Below are positions 27,368 through 36,898 of a stretch of 64,000 nt of DNA, one piece after another; the first letter of the stretch is position 1, and every line of letters begins with the position of its first letter. The stretch lies in the NCBI RefSeq assembly GCF_017352095.1, contig NZ_CP071463.1, positions 124,001 to 188,000 of the forward strand, read 5' to 3'. A model generated the notes under the pieces. It was not told the origin of the DNA and did no database searches. It was given only the letters and a program-made list of their open reading frames with translations. The translations under genes were made by a program, and so were the position numbers. This DNA comes from Natrinema longum. Its GTDB lineage: Archaea; Halobacteriota; Halobacteria; Halobacteriales; Natrialbaceae.

Positions 27368-28465
27368 ATGTACCGACCGGCCCGAACGGCGGCGTGGTCG
27401 GCAGCACTGCTCGTCGTGCTCGTCGTCGTCGTGCTCGCCAGCGCCGCACTCGGCCCGGTCAGGATCGACCTCGTGACGGTCGCGATGGCGATGTTGAACG
27501 CGATCGTCGTCCCCGCGGGTGTGACGGTCGACAGCGTTTCGGTTCCCGTCTTCGGCCTCTCCGTTCCGGTTCCGGCACTCGAGTACGCCGCGATCTTTTC
27601 GTTCGACGTGCCGGCGACCCGCCAGATCATCGTCGAGCGGGTTCGGCTCCCCCGAATCGCGCTCGCGGCGACGGTCGGGCTCGCACTCGCCACAGCGGGG
27701 ACGGTGATGCAGGGGTTCTTTCGAAATCCGCTCGCGGACCCGTCGATCATTGGGGTGTCCGCCGGTGCCGCCGCGGGCGCGGTCGCCGCGATCGCGTTTC
27801 CGGCGCTGCTCCCGTTCGGTGGGCTCCACCTCTCGGCGTTCGTCGGCGCGCTCGGAACCGCGTTTCTCGTCTACGCGATCGCGACCGACGGCGGTCGGAC
27901 GCCGGTCGCGACGCTGTTGCTGGCCGGCGTCGCGGTCCAGGCCTTCCTCGGCGCGCTGATCTCCTACATGCTCGTCCACAGCGGCGACTCGCTGCGGGAA
28001 GCCGTCTTCTGGATGATGGGCCATCTCAACAACAGCCAGTGGAGCGACGTGGCGTTCGCCCTCCCGATCACGCTGGTCGGTGTCCTCGTCTTGTGTGCGT
28101 TCAGACGGGAGTTGAACGTCCTCCTGCTCGGCGAAGAGGACGCACACCACCTCGGCATCGAGGTCGAACGCACCAAACTGCTCTTGCTCGCGCTCGCGAG
28201 CGTCATTACCGCCGCCGGCGTCGCGGTCGCGGGCATCATCGGCTTCGTCGGGCTCGTCGTCCCACACGTCATGCGGCTCATCGTCGGACCGGATCATCGA
28301 ATCCTGTTGCCGACCAGCGCGCTCGCCGGCGCGTCGTTCCTGGTCGCGACCGACACGATCGCCCGGACCGGCCCCGCCGTCGTCCCGGTCGGAATCATCA
28401 CGGCGGCGCTTGGCGCTCCGTTCTTCCTCTTCTTGCTCACCCGACGGGAGGTGCAATCGCTATGA
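27368..28465 (+). CDS. btuC: BtuC-like cobalamin ABC transporter permease
   Basis: The 365-residue FecCD/BtuC-family permease has about ten membrane helices. Visible motifs: [20 protein letters not shown] (typical R-x-P-R), [22 protein letters not shown] (NPLADP motif, residues about 115-137), WMMGHLNN and [10 protein letters not shown] (coupling helix region), and [13 protein letters not shown] near the C-terminus. It forms the membrane channel with BtuD. Its stop overlaps the btuD start in ATGA (28462-28465). The ATG at 27368 lies just before the first helix; a long ORF upstream in the same frame belongs to the antisense of btuF. Confidence 0.9.
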   Translation: MYRPARTAAWSAALLVVLVVVVLASAALGPVRIDLVTVAMAMLNAIVVPAGVTVDSVSVPVFGLSVPVPALEYAAIFSFDVPATRQIIVERVRLPRIALAATVGLALATAGTVMQGFFRNPLADPSIIGVSAGAAAGAVAAIAFPALLPFGGLHLSAFVGALGTAFLVYAIATDGGRTPVATLLLAGVAVQAFLGALISYMLVHSGDSLREAVFWMMGHLNNSQWSDVAFALPITLVGVLVLCAFRRELNVLLLGEEDAHHLGIEVERTKLLLLALASVITAAGVAVAGIIGFVGLVVPHVMRLIVGPDHRILLPTSALAGASFLVATDTIARTGPAVVPVGIITAALGAPFFLFLLTRREVQSL

Positions 28466-29811
28466 CGGGACCCGACCGGACCCCCGCCGAACGCTCGCCG
28501 GATACCGATGCCCGTTCGGCTCCCGGCCCGACGACAGTTACGATCGACGACTGCTCGCTCGCGTTCGGCGATCTCTCGGTGCTCGAGGGGATCTCCCTCA
28601 CGATCGATCCCGGCGAGTTCGTCGGTATCATCGGACCCAACGGGGCCGGAAAGACCACGCTGTTGCGGGCGATCAGCGGCGCGCTCGAGCCCGACTCGGG
28701 AACGGTACGGATCGACGGCGTCGACGTTCACGGCGTCTCCTCGCGAGCCTCGAGTCGGCTCGTCTCCGTCGTGCCCCAGGACACGTCGCTCTCGTTTTCC
28801 TTCCCGGTCCGCGACGTCGTCGAGATGGGACGGCATCCACACCGCTCCCGGTTCTCCTCGCCGGGACCCGAAGACCGCGCCGCGGTCGAGCGCGCCCTCG
28901 AGCGGACCCGCACGGCCGAGTTTGCCGGCCGGCCGATCGACGAGATCAGCGGGGGCCAGCGACAGCGCGTCGTGCTCGCGCGCGCGATCGCCCAGGAAAC
29001 GCCGGCCATGGTGCTCGACGAACCGACGGCGAGTCTCGATATCAATCATCAGGTCGAAACCCTCGAACTCGTCCGCGAACTGGTCGCGGAGGGACGGACC
29101 GTGGTCGCGGCGATTCACGATCTGGACCTGGCTGCCCGGTACTGCGATCGCCTCGTACTGCTCGCCGACGGAGCCGTTTCGAGGGACGGCTCGCCGTCGA
29201 ACGTGTTGACCGGCGACGCGCTTGCCGACTCGTTCGACGCGAACGCAGTCGTGACGCCGAACCCGGTGACGGGAACCGAAACGGTGACCGCGTTCGCGGC
29301 CGACCGCGGGACGGAGGCGCTCCCGAATCGCGTGCACGTCCTCGGCTCCGGCTCCGCCGCTGCCGGCGTCCTCGCCCGGCTCGAAGCGGCCGGGGTCGAC
29401 CCATCGGTCGGCCCGGTCTCGAGCGGCGACGCCGCGGCCGAGACGGCTCGATCGCTCGGCGTCGACATCGTCGAAACCGAACCGTTCGCGCCGCTCTCGT
29501 CGGCGGAACGGGACAGCGTCGAGACGCTGATTCGGGACGCCGGCGTGACGGTCCTCGCCGATTTCGTGGTCGGAGCCGGGACCCAGGCGCTTCTCGAGAC
29601 CCTCGACGGGTCGGAGTCGCTCGTCCTGATCGAAACGCGGCCCTTCGCCGACCGGAATTTCGCCGGCGGGGCCGCTCGAGAACGCTACGAGGCCTATCGC
29701 GAGCGAGCGATCGAGGTGCCAGGGAGTCGCGTGCTCGAGGGGGTGACGGCGGCAGGCAGGAGCCGCTCGCGCTCGCAGTCGTCGACGTCGATCGATTCGA
29801 CCGACGGCTGA
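28462..29811 (+). CDS. btuD: BtuD-like ABC ATPase with C-terminal extension domain
   Basis: The 449-residue protein has a full ABC ATPase (about residues 15-265): Walker [11 protein letters not shown], signature [14 protein letters not shown], Walker [13 protein letters not shown], and H-switch [13 protein letters not shown]. About 185 residues follow (265-449) with an alpha/beta pattern: [21 protein letters not shown] then [21 protein letters not shown]. Typical BtuD lacks this part; it may regulate transport or handle corrin intermediates. Ends in Ser/Arg-rich tail. Operon with btuC. Confidence 0.85.
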   Translation: MTGPDRTPAERSPDTDARSAPGPTTVTIDDCSLAFGDLSVLEGISLTIDPGEFVGIIGPNGAGKTTLLRAISGALEPDSGTVRIDGVDVHGVSSRASSRLVSVVPQDTSLSFSFPVRDVVEMGRHPHRSRFSSPGPEDRAAVERALERTRTAEFAGRPIDEISGGQRQRVVLARAIAQETPAMVLDEPTASLDINHQVETLELVRELVAEGRTVVAAIHDLDLAARYCDRLVLLADGAVSRDGSPSNVLTGDALADSFDANAVVTPNPVTGTETVTAFAADRGTEALPNRVHVLGSGSAAAGVLARLEAAGVDPSVGPVSSGDAAAETARSLGVDIVETEPFAPLSSAERDSVETLIRDAGVTVLADFVVGAGTQALLETLDGSESLVLIETRPFADRNFAGGAARERYEAYRERAIEVPGSRVLEGVTAAGRSRSRSQSSTSIDSTDG

Positions 29812-29944
29812 GACGGTCACCCGTCCGTCTGGTGTGGGACCGACCGAGTCGGTGCCGGTCGACGCGGAGCGGGACTCCCGACGGAACGGGGTCGGCGAGG
29901 CGGACTGGACGGTTTTTTACCCCTCCGCCACCGAGTGGCCGCCA

Positions 29945-31813
29945 ATGACCGAGTACGATTACGAGGCCCTCGGACTCGTCGCCGGGCTGGAGATCCACCA
30001 GCAACTCGATACGGCGACGAAGCTATTCTGCCAGTGTCCGACCGAACTCCGCGACCCCGACGCGTCGACGCGTCGGTTTACGCGCTACCTCCACCCCACC
30101 CGGAGCGAACTGGGCGAACTCGACGACGCCGCCGTCGAGGAGAGCAGAGTCGACCGCGAGTTCGAGTACCTGGCCTACGACACGACCTGTCTCGTCGAGG
30201 AGGACGACGAGCCGCCCCACGAACTCGACGAGGAGGCCCTCGAGACGACCCTCGAGGTCGCCCAGCTGATGGACATGAAGCCGGTCGATCAGGCCCACGT
30301 CATGCGCAAGATCGTCGTCGACGGCTCGAACACGACGGGCTTCCAGCGCTCGTCGCTGATCGCCACCGACGGCGAGATCGAGACCAGCGAGGGGACCGTC
30401 GGGATCGAAGACATGCTCCTCGAGGAGGAGAGCGCCCAGCGCGTCGCAGAAACCGACGACGGGGTGCGCTACAGCCTCGATCGGTTGGGGATTCCGCTCG
30501 TCGAGATCGGGACGAGTCCGGACATCTCCTCGCCCGAACAGGCCCTCGAGGCGGCCGAACGGATCGGCATGTTGCTGCGCTCGACGGGCAAGGTCAAGCG
30601 TGGACTGGGGACGATCCGTCAGGACGTCAACGTCTCCATCGAGGACGGCGCTCGCGTCGAGATCAAAGGCGTCCAGAGCCTCGACGACATCGACGACATC
30701 GTGCGCAACGAGGTCGCCCGACAGGCCGAACTGGTCGAGATCCGGGACGAACTCGCGGATCGCGATGCCTCGGTCGGGGACGTAGAGGACGTGACCGAGG
30801 TCTTCGAGGACACCGACAGCGGCGTCATTGCGGGGGCACTGAACGCCGGTGGGTCCGTCACGGCGGTCCCGCTGTATGGCTTCGACGGGATCGTGGGTCG
30901 CGAGATCGCCCCCGACCGCCGGCTCGGGACCGAACTCTCGGATCACGCGAAACGCCACGGCGCGGGCGGGATCTTCCACACCGACGAACTACCTGCATAC
31001 GGGGTCACGGAGGACGAGGTCGCGGCCCTGCGCGATGCGGTCGGAGCCGGTCCCGAGGACGCCGTCGCGATCGTCGCCGCCGAGACCGAGATCGCGGAAT
31101 CCGCCATCGAGGCCGCCGCGGAGCGCGCGGAAACCGCACTCGAGGCCGTTCCGGAGGAGACCCGCGGCGCGAACGACGACGGGACGACCCGCTACCTGCG
31201 ACCGCTGCCCGGCGCGGCGCGGATGTACCCCGAGACGGACGTGCCGCCCGTGGAGCCGGATCCGAGCGAGGTTCCCGAACCGGAACTGCTGACCGAAAAG
31301 GTCGAGCGCTACCAGGAGGAGTACGATCTCGGCGAGGGGCTGGCCGAGCAGGTCGCCTACGGCAAGTACATGCCCCTGTTCGAGGACGTCGTGGCCGAGG
31401 GGATCGATCCGACGCTGGCCGCGACGACGCTCGAGTCGACGCTGACGGAACTTCGCCGGGACGACGTGCCCGTCGAGAATCTGACCGACGAACACCTCAA
31501 CGGCGTCCTCGAGATGGTCGAAGACGGCGACCTCCCCAACGAGGGCGTGGGGGATCTGCTGACGGCGCTGGCGGAAGCGCCGGACCGAGCCCCCGAAGAA
31601 GCGGCCGAAGAGGAAGGTCTCGGCGGTGCCGACGAGGGGGAGGTTCGCGAGGCCGTCGTCGAAGTCGTCGAACGAAACGGGAGTCAGGTCGAAGAAGAGG
31701 GCATGCAGGCCTTCTCGGGGCTCATGGGCGAGTGCATGGGTGCGCTGCGCGGGAAGGCCGACGGCGATCTCGTGAGCGAACTCCTGCGCGAGGAAATTCG
31801 GAAGCGAGCGTAA
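29945..31813 (+). CDS. gatE: Glu-tRNA(Gln) amidotransferase subunit E
   Basis: The 622-residue protein has archaeal GatE hallmarks: MTEYDYEALGLVAGLEIHQQL and CQCPTELRD near the N-terminus, the GatB/E core with TTGFQRSSLIATDG and GLGTIRQDVNVSI, an AspRS-type insertion (around residues 290-400), and a C-terminal tail/YqeY-like helical part. With GatD it converts Glu-tRNA-Gln to Gln-tRNA-Gln in archaea; GatD is not in this window. The start at 29945 is selected because EYDYEALGLVAGLEIH is the usual N-terminus; the ORF extends to 29834 without conserved sequence. Preceded by btuD in the same direction. Confidence 0.95.
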   Translation: MTEYDYEALGLVAGLEIHQQLDTATKLFCQCPTELRDPDASTRRFTRYLHPTRSELGELDDAAVEESRVDREFEYLAYDTTCLVEEDDEPPHELDEEALETTLEVAQLMDMKPVDQAHVMRKIVVDGSNTTGFQRSSLIATDGEIETSEGTVGIEDMLLEEESAQRVAETDDGVRYSLDRLGIPLVEIGTSPDISSPEQALEAAERIGMLLRSTGKVKRGLGTIRQDVNVSIEDGARVEIKGVQSLDDIDDIVRNEVARQAELVEIRDELADRDASVGDVEDVTEVFEDTDSGVIAGALNAGGSVTAVPLYGFDGIVGREIAPDRRLGTELSDHAKRHGAGGIFHTDELPAYGVTEDEVAALRDAVGAGPEDAVAIVAAETEIAESAIEAAAERAETALEAVPEETRGANDDGTTRYLRPLPGAARMYPETDVPPVEPDPSEVPEPELLTEKVERYQEEYDLGEGLAEQVAYGKYMPLFEDVVAEGIDPTLAATTLESTLTELRRDDVPVENLTDEHLNGVLEMVEDGDLPNEGVGDLLTALAEAPDRAPEEAAEEEGLGGADEGEVREAVVEVVERNGSQVEEEGMQAFSGLMGECMGALRGKADGDLVSELLREEIRKRA

Positions 31814-31843
31814 CGCCGGTCCCGATCGGGCTGGGACCGATTT

Positions 31844-32326
31844 TCACTCGTCAGTCAGTTCCTCGAGCAGCGTCTCTAACTCGTAGCTCTGGAGCGCGTC
31901 CCGTTCTTCGATCGCCGAGATGACGAACGTCGAGTCGGTCCGTTCGACGCCCTCGAGTTGTTCGAACTCGGCGATCAGGCGTTCGACCATGCCGCTGTCG
32001 CTCAGGCGCGCGACGACGATGAAGTCCGTCTCACCCATCGTGAAGTAGACGTTCGTGACCCCCTCGACGGTCAGGAGCCGATCCGCGAACGTCTCGTAGG
32101 AGCCCTGGTAGTCCGCGTGAACCTCGATCAGGACGGTGACGCCAAGCCCGAGTGCCTCGAGATCGATCTCGTAGCGGTCGTTCTCGATGATTCCCTCCTC
32201 CCGGAGGTTGTTGAGACGATAGTGGATCGTCGAGATCGGAATGTCGGTCGCCTCGTGGAGCCGTTCGGGACTCCCGGTCTCGAGTTCGGCGATCGCCTTG
32301 AGGAGGCGCACGTCGCGTTCGTCCAT
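31844..32326 (-). CDS. Lrp/AsnC-family transcriptional regulator
   Basis: The 160-residue protein has an N-terminal winged HTH (DERDVRLLKAIAELETGSPERLHEATDIPISTIHYRL) and a C-terminal RAM/ACT-like domain (VLIEVHADYQGSYETFADRL, VYFTMGETDFIVVARL). Family members sense amino acids or related ligands and oligomerise. The alternative start at 32353 (MSVGVEPRP) lies about 20 nt after an AT-rich stretch and cannot be excluded. It is divergent from a DMT exporter, which is a plausible target. Confidence 0.85.
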   Translation of the reverse strand: MDERDVRLLKAIAELETGSPERLHEATDIPISTIHYRLNNLREEGIIENDRYEIDLEALGLGVTVLIEVHADYQGSYETFADRLLTVEGVTNVYFTMGETDFIVVARLSDSGMVERLIAEFEQLEGVERTDSTFVISAIEERDALQSYELETLLEELTDE

Positions 32327-32476
32327 AGGACGAGGTTCGACCCCGACGGACATGTGTTTTCCGACCGATGTAATTGGATTTTTCTCCAACGAGAGCTCGT
32401 TTAGCGGTGGCAGATTCGAAATACGTTCATATGTGTGGTTTTTAGTTCTCAAAACGCCGCTCGATTGTAGAAGGAT

Positions 32477-32484
32477 CTAAATAC
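32477..32484 (+). promoter_or_regulatory. TATA-like box of the DMT transporter gene
   Basis: tctaaata is 23-30 nt before the ATG at 32507, giving a leaderless transcript. The rest of the divergent spacer up to 32327 also contains AT-rich stretches that may hold the Lrp promoter and operator. Confidence 0.45.
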
Positions 32485-32506
32485 GGCCGCGATTTTCGAA
32501 TGGAGT

Positions 32507-33457
32507 ATGAGATCATTCGATTCGGTTCCAGATGGGTACCGCGAAGCGGTACTCTTTTCGATACTCGCACTGTGCTGGGGGAGTTCGTTCGTCGCGATCG
32601 AGATCGGACTCGAGTACGTTCCGCCGCTCCTGTTCGCCGGCTTTCGGTACGCGATCGCGGGTGCGATCGTCTTCGGATACGCGGCCGTGGTGAACGATCG
32701 GGTTCGGCCGGCTGGTCGGGGCGAATGGGCGGCCGTTGCCGTCGCCGGCACGTTCGTCATCGCGCTCTATCACGGACTGTTGTATCTCGGCGAACTGTAC
32801 GTTTCGGGCGCGGTCGCGGCAACGATCGTCAGCACGGCCCCGATCCTGACGGCGGGGTTCGCCGGCGTGGTGCTCCCGGAGGAGCGGCTGGCACCCGCCG
32901 GGATCGCGGGCTTCGTTCTCGGTCTGGTGGGCGTGATCGCCGTCGTCCAGCCGTCGTCGGCCGCGCTCGGGAGCGACGTGACCGTCGGCGCTGCCCTCGT
33001 GTTCGGCTCGGCCGTCGCGTTCGCACTCGGGAGCGTCCTCGTCCGCCCGATCGACTCGGCGCTACCGATCGAGACGCTCCAGGCGTGGGCGATGCTCATC
33101 GGGGCCGGCGTGTTGCTCGGCTGGGCGTTCCTGCGCGGGGAGTCGGTCGCGGCGATCGAACTGACGTCGGCGACGGTGCTCTCGTTTAGCTACCTGACGC
33201 TCGTCTCCGGCGTGTTCGCGTTCTTCCTCTACTTCGAACTGCTCGAGCGAACCGGCGCAACGCAGGTCATCCTCGTCAGCTACGCCGAGCCGGTGGTCGC
33301 GATGGGGGTGAGCTGGGTCGCGCTGGGATATCTCGTCGATTCGCTCACGCTGGTCGGCCTGGTGACGATCCTCGCGGGTTTCGTCATGATCAAACGCGAG
33401 GCGCTACGGTCCGTGCTTCGCTCGGCTCTCGGAGGGGCGTCCTCCACGACTCCGTGA
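32507..33457 (+). CDS. EamA/DMT-superfamily transporter
   Basis: The 316-residue protein has ten membrane helices in two EamA repeats: LFSILALCWGSSFVAIEIGLEYVPP near the start (conserved W-G-S-S), then VFFLYFELLERTGATQV-type second repeat and AEPVVAMGVSWVALGY. Family members move metabolites such as amino acids or nucleotides, usually exporting. It starts 180 bp from the divergent Lrp regulator, suggesting ligand-linked export. Direction and substrate are inferences. Confidence 0.85.
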   Translation: MRSFDSVPDGYREAVLFSILALCWGSSFVAIEIGLEYVPPLLFAGFRYAIAGAIVFGYAAVVNDRVRPAGRGEWAAVAVAGTFVIALYHGLLYLGELYVSGAVAATIVSTAPILTAGFAGVVLPEERLAPAGIAGFVLGLVGVIAVVQPSSAALGSDVTVGAALVFGSAVAFALGSVLVRPIDSALPIETLQAWAMLIGAGVLLGWAFLRGESVAAIELTSATVLSFSYLTLVSGVFAFFLYFELLERTGATQVILVSYAEPVVAMGVSWVALGYLVDSLTLVGLVTILAGFVMIKREALRSVLRSALGGASSTTP

Positions 33458-33554
33458 TCGGCCCAATCGCGAGCTGGCGGTACTGTTTCGCCACCTTCCC
33501 GACGGTTCGGTCGGTCCCGGGCCCGTCCCGGCTCATATATGCGCCGTCAAAAAC

Positions 33555-33564
33555 ATTTATTAGC
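33555..33564 (+). promoter_or_regulatory. TATA-like box of the 33591 gene
   Basis: atttattagc lies 26-35 nt before the ATG at 33591, in an AT-rich patch (33548-33568). It fits a leaderless or short-leader start. Confidence 0.45.
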
Positions 33565-33590
33565 ACACACGTTGCCCGACCACCTGACTG

Positions 33591-34289
33591 ATGACTATGC
33601 AGAGAGAAACTGAACACACGTCCCTTACTGCGGTGTGTTACGTGCGCGCACCGCTGTTGCTCGAGCCGGTCGACACACAAGTCGAGACGCTCCAGGCCTG
33701 CGAGTCGGACGGGGCGATCGACGAGCTATTGCTTCGGAGCTGGCCCAAGGAGGTCGCGCTGTCCGAGGAGAGTCCCCACCAGGAGGTCCTCGCGAACTAC
33801 GAGCGATTCGTCCGGTGGGCCGACGAGCGCGGCGTCAGCGTCCGGCCGCCGTTCCGGGAGCGCTCGACGACCTCGCAGGTCACCGGCGAGACCAGAGACC
33901 GGCTCGTGACGCCGTTGCTGTGTCTCGAACTCTACGCCGACGACGAGCTGGTCGGCGTGTTCCCCCACTCGACGGAGACCACCGACGAAACGTATACGAC
34001 CGACGAGGCGATCGCTACGCTCCGAACCGGGGAGATCCCGACCGCGCTGGGCTCGGTCGGCGACGCGGAGCCCCTCGAGTTGCCGCCCTCGGCGACCTGT
34101 CCCGACTGTGGCGGGCTACTGGTCGATGGACAGGGGCTGTTCGGCTGTAGCGACTGTGGCTGGATCGGGACTGTCACCGAATACGGACGGTTCGCGACGC
34201 AGCCGGAACCCGCCCCGAAAGACCGCGACCAGTCGGGAACGGACTCCCAAGAGACGGACTCGGGTCCCGCGAAACCGAGCCGAAAGTAG
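33591..34289 (+). CDS. HTH-like zinc-ribbon regulatory protein (haloarchaeal)
   Basis: The 232-residue protein begins MTMQRETEHTSLTAVCYVRA and has an N-terminal alpha/beta region of the halophile type that starts VCYVRAPLLLEPVDTQVETL, an internal ETTDETYTTDEAIATL segment, and a C-terminal zinc ribbon CPDCGG...CSDCG (about residues 173-192), followed by an S/T/D/P-rich tail. I recall similar haloarchaeal HTH-family proteins but cannot name a function. Zinc ribbon plus coding signal support a real gene. Confidence 0.7.
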   Translation: MTMQRETEHTSLTAVCYVRAPLLLEPVDTQVETLQACESDGAIDELLLRSWPKEVALSEESPHQEVLANYERFVRWADERGVSVRPPFRERSTTSQVTGETRDRLVTPLLCLELYADDELVGVFPHSTETTDETYTTDEAIATLRTGEIPTALGSVGDAEPLELPPSATCPDCGGLLVDGQGLFGCSDCGWIGTVTEYGRFATQPEPAPKDRDQSGTDSQETDSGPAKPSRK

Positions 34290-34302
34290 ACGGCGACGGC
34301 GG

Positions 34303-35352
34303 CTACTCGCGGGCGAATTCGCCGCCGTACTCGGCATCGATTTCGACCGTCGAACCGTCGGTACCGAACTCGACCGTTTCGGCCTCCGTTCCGAGCGCCG
34401 ACTCGAGTCGCTCCTCGTCGACGAGGTCGTCGCTGTCGTAGCTGACGACGGCGTGTGCGGTTGCGCTCCCGTCGCCCGGAACCGAGAGCTGTTGGTGGAC
34501 GCCGGAGGCACCCTCGAAGGGCGCGAACTCGAACTGTAAGCTGTCCTCGTCGCTCGCCTGATCGTCCGACAGCGTTTCCGAGTCGAATTCGTCGGCATCG
34601 GTGTACAGACAGCACGTTATGCCGTCGTTCTCGCCGCGCCGAAGCAGCCGATCGAAGCCGTCGTCGGCCTCGTGGTTCGGTTCCCGCTGCCCCGCTGCCG
34701 TCGCAACCGTTCGCTCGACGATCGTGACCGGATCGGTCGATGAATCGCCGTCGCTGGGATACGAGTAGGCGTACACGTCGTCCGCGATCCCGACGACCTC
34801 GTCGCTCCCGCTGTCGGCGTACACTGCGTACCCCTCCGCGTCGGTCTCGAGGGCGTAGCCCGCGGCCTCGAGATCCGTCGCGACCCCCTCGCGGTCGTAC
34901 GATCCGACGAGCGCGTAGACGCCGTCAGCGTAAACGAACTGTTCCGCACCGTCGGCCGTCTCGTTGTTATCGTTGTACGCGTCGAATCCGGCCGAGGAAC
35001 CGAGCTGGGTGAGCCCGAACGAGCACAGAAGGGCGACGACGACGGGGTTGCCGACGAGCGGATCGGTCGGTTCCGCGCCCGCCTGAGCGCCCTGGTCCTC
35101 GAGCAGGGTGCTCATCGTCTCGACGTCGATCGCTCCGAAAAAGTACTCCGAGCGATCGGTCGTCGGGAGGATCGAGGCGTACGACGGGAGGGTGCCGTCG
35201 ATCGAGTCGGTCGACTCTCCATCGCCGTTGGTACCGTTTCCGTCACCAGTCGTGTTCGAGCCGTTCCCGTCGGACGCGTCGGAACAGCCGGCGAGGAATG
35301 CCAGTCCACCACTCAGGAGAGACAGTGCGCTCCGTCGACGAAGTGTCGTCAT
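34303..35352 (-). CDS. Haloarchaeal lipoprotein of unknown function
   Basis: The 349-residue protein starts MTTLRRRSALSLLSGGLAFLAGCSD, a twin-Arg signal with lipobox Cys near residue 23, then a G/N/T/S/D-rich linker (residues 26-50). The mature domain contains repeated alpha/beta segments (YFFGAIDVETM, DGVYALVGSYDREGVATDL, DDVYAYSYPSD) that look like an ancient internal duplication. No enzyme motif is seen; exported, cell-surface location is likely. Convergent with the zinc-ribbon gene. Confidence 0.75.
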   Translation of the reverse strand: MTTLRRRSALSLLSGGLAFLAGCSDASDGNGSNTTGDGNGTNGDGESTDSIDGTLPSYASILPTTDRSEYFFGAIDVETMSTLLEDQGAQAGAEPTDPLVGNPVVVALLCSFGLTQLGSSAGFDAYNDNNETADGAEQFVYADGVYALVGSYDREGVATDLEAAGYALETDAEGYAVYADSGSDEVVGIADDVYAYSYPSDGDSSTDPVTIVERTVATAAGQREPNHEADDGFDRLLRRGENDGITCCLYTDADEFDSETLSDDQASDEDSLQFEFAPFEGASGVHQQLSVPGDGSATAHAVVSYDSDDLVDEERLESALGTEAETVEFGTDGSTVEIDAEYGGEFARE

Positions 35353-35436
35353 CTCGTGGTCGTGGTTACTGCGGACGTATTACTGTACTGGCCGGCGAGC
35401 GGGCCTGTGTTGCGGAAGTTGACAGTTCGCGTGGCA

Positions 35437-36198
35437 TCAGTCTTCGGCCGGCCGTTCCGTCGCCCGGCGGAGGAGACCCAACAGCGTGTTCGCCTCGCGT
35501 TCCGTCAGATCGGCCCGGCCGTACACGCGGCGGAGCATGCGCATCGTCTTGTCGCGTTTCTCCTCGGGATGATTGATCTCCTCGAGGAGCGCGGCCCACT
35601 GATCGTACAGGCGGTCGACCGTCCGTTCGGGGGCCCGAACGCGCTCTACGTCGGGGAGTTGTGTCTCCTCGAGCGTCAGCGACCGGAGTTCGTAGAGCGT
35701 GACGGTGGCGGCCTGTCCGAGGTTGAGCACCGGATAGTCGGCGCTGGCGGGAATCGAGCAGATCTCGTCGATCCGGGCGAGTTCCTCGTTGGTCAGCCCG
35801 ACGCGTTCGCGGCCGAAGACGAGTGCGGTCGGTGCCTCGACGGTCGGGAGCCGCTCGGCCAGATCGGCGGGCGTCGAGTAGGGAAACCGCATGTGGCTGC
35901 GATCGTCCTCGTTCGTCACTGCCGTACAGCCGATCGTGTGGTACGCGTCGGCGAGTCGATCGAACTCGATCTCCTCGGCGTTCGGGAGGACGTCCTCTCG
36001 AGCGTGGCCGGCGAACCCGTATGCCTCGCCGTCGGGGTCGAGGTCGGGCGGATCGACGAGCAGGAGATCCGTGAAGCCGAAGTTCTTCATCGCGCGGGCG
36101 ATGGTGCCGACGTTGCCGGGCGATTGCGCGTCGACGACGGCAACGGCTGGGGCCGTTCGACTCGTGACGCCATCGGTCTCGGACGAGTCGTCGCTCAT
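35437..36198 (-). CDS. SpoU/TrmJ-type tRNA methyltransferase
   Basis: The 253-residue protein has all SPOUT motifs: motif 1 NVGTIARAMKNFG (about residue 29), motif 2 ALVFGRERVGLTNEEL (about 125), motif 3 YPVLNLGQAATVTLYEL (about 155), with the trefoil-knot fold. This set resembles TrmJ, the 2'-O-methyltransferase for tRNA position 32. A C-terminal helical extension (residues 195-253) is also TrmJ-like. It uses S-adenosylmethionine. The start is at the left border of the large origin spacer. Confidence 0.9.
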   Translation of the reverse strand: MSDDSSETDGVTSRTAPAVAVVDAQSPGNVGTIARAMKNFGFTDLLLVDPPDLDPDGEAYGFAGHAREDVLPNAEEIEFDRLADAYHTIGCTAVTNEDDRSHMRFPYSTPADLAERLPTVEAPTALVFGRERVGLTNEELARIDEICSIPASADYPVLNLGQAATVTLYELRSLTLEETQLPDVERVRAPERTVDRLYDQWAALLEEINHPEEKRDKTMRMLRRVYGRADLTEREANTLLGLLRRATERPAED

Positions 36199-36393
36199 TG
36201 GGTTTTCGACGGGATCGAGAGTCGGTGCGTGTCGGTTCGCGTGTCGTCGGTTCGATGTCGACGCCGTCGATAGCGATCAGCCGGGACGGGGACGACGTGA
36301 TGGAGATCGTTCATAACGGGAGTGCAGAGCGGGAGCGCAAAAAAGAGCGCGTTCGGCGGCTGCATCGTTCTTTGTAACTGTCTTGTTCGTGAT

Positions 36394-36448
36394 CTAGTAT
36401 ATAGATACTAGAACGTTACTAGACTAGAACTAAACTAGTCTAGACTAG
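36394..36448. repeat. CTAG cluster with 14-bp palindrome
   Basis: Seven CTAG tetramers occur in 55 bp (first bases at 36394, 36408, 36419, 36424, 36435, 36440, 36445). The last three form a perfect 14-bp palindrome ctagtctagactag (36435-36448). CTAG is normally rare in haloarchaeal DNA. The segment is AT-rich and lies at the left of the origin repeats, so it may act as unwinding element or protein-binding site. Confidence 0.7.
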
Positions 36449-36560
36449 ATCTCCAGATCTTACCACGGGTCAAAGCGAGTCACGGACCGACGGCGGAGAC
36501 GGATTTCTGGACCGTCGTCGCACTGGGTTCGGTGACATCGGCCGGGTGGGTAGGGGAGAC

Positions 36561-36581
36561 ACACCCCCGTCGCGTTTGTAA
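36561..36581 (-). repeat. ORB-like element 1
   Basis: On the minus strand the element has TTACA, a CGCGAC core and a five-G run followed by TGT. It is the exact inverted copy of element 3 (36707-36727): all 21 bases match. Confidence 0.85.
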
Positions 36582-36614
36582 GCCGAACTACGTGTGGGGC
36601 CTCTGTTTCACAAC

Positions 36615-36635
36615 ACACCCGTCCCGCGGATGTAA
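36615..36635 (-). repeat. ORB-like element 2 (weaker)
   Basis: Minus-strand element with TTACATCCGCG and a shorter G run (three Gs) before TGT. Same length and orientation as element 1, 33 bp further right. Confidence 0.6.
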
Positions 36636-36687
36636 ATCAGGCTTCGAGAGCGATTCTGCTCCCGAAAAACCCGATATTCTCGTCACC

Positions 36688-36727
36688 CACCCCCGTCCTT
36701 TCACCGTTACAAACGCGACGGGGGTGT
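36688..36727 (+). repeat. ORB-like element 3 with opposing G-string
   Basis: The plus-strand ORB occupies 36707-36727. Immediately left, cacccccgtc (36688-36697) is the exact inverse of gacgggggtg (36717-36726), giving 10-bp arms separated by 19 bp. This makes a symmetric Orc1-binding-like site in the centre of the origin. Confidence 0.8.
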
Positions 36728-36877
36728 GCCCCCATCCGGGAGCACCGAACCAGTCGCTGGCCGCATTCTCGAGTCGGTTTACGCCGACTTCGTGGAAGCG
36801 AGCCCTCGGTGACGGAACGAGCGGCCGATCCGAGTATCGGACACCACAACCGTCCGACCGGCCCGAACAGGGGGAAC

Positions 36878-36898
36878 TTACATCCGCGATGGGGGTGT
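36878..36898 (+). repeat. ORB-like element 4
   Basis: Plus-strand element TTACATCCGCGATGGGGGTGT, matching element 3 at 18 of 21 positions, with the full five-G run. Confidence 0.8.
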
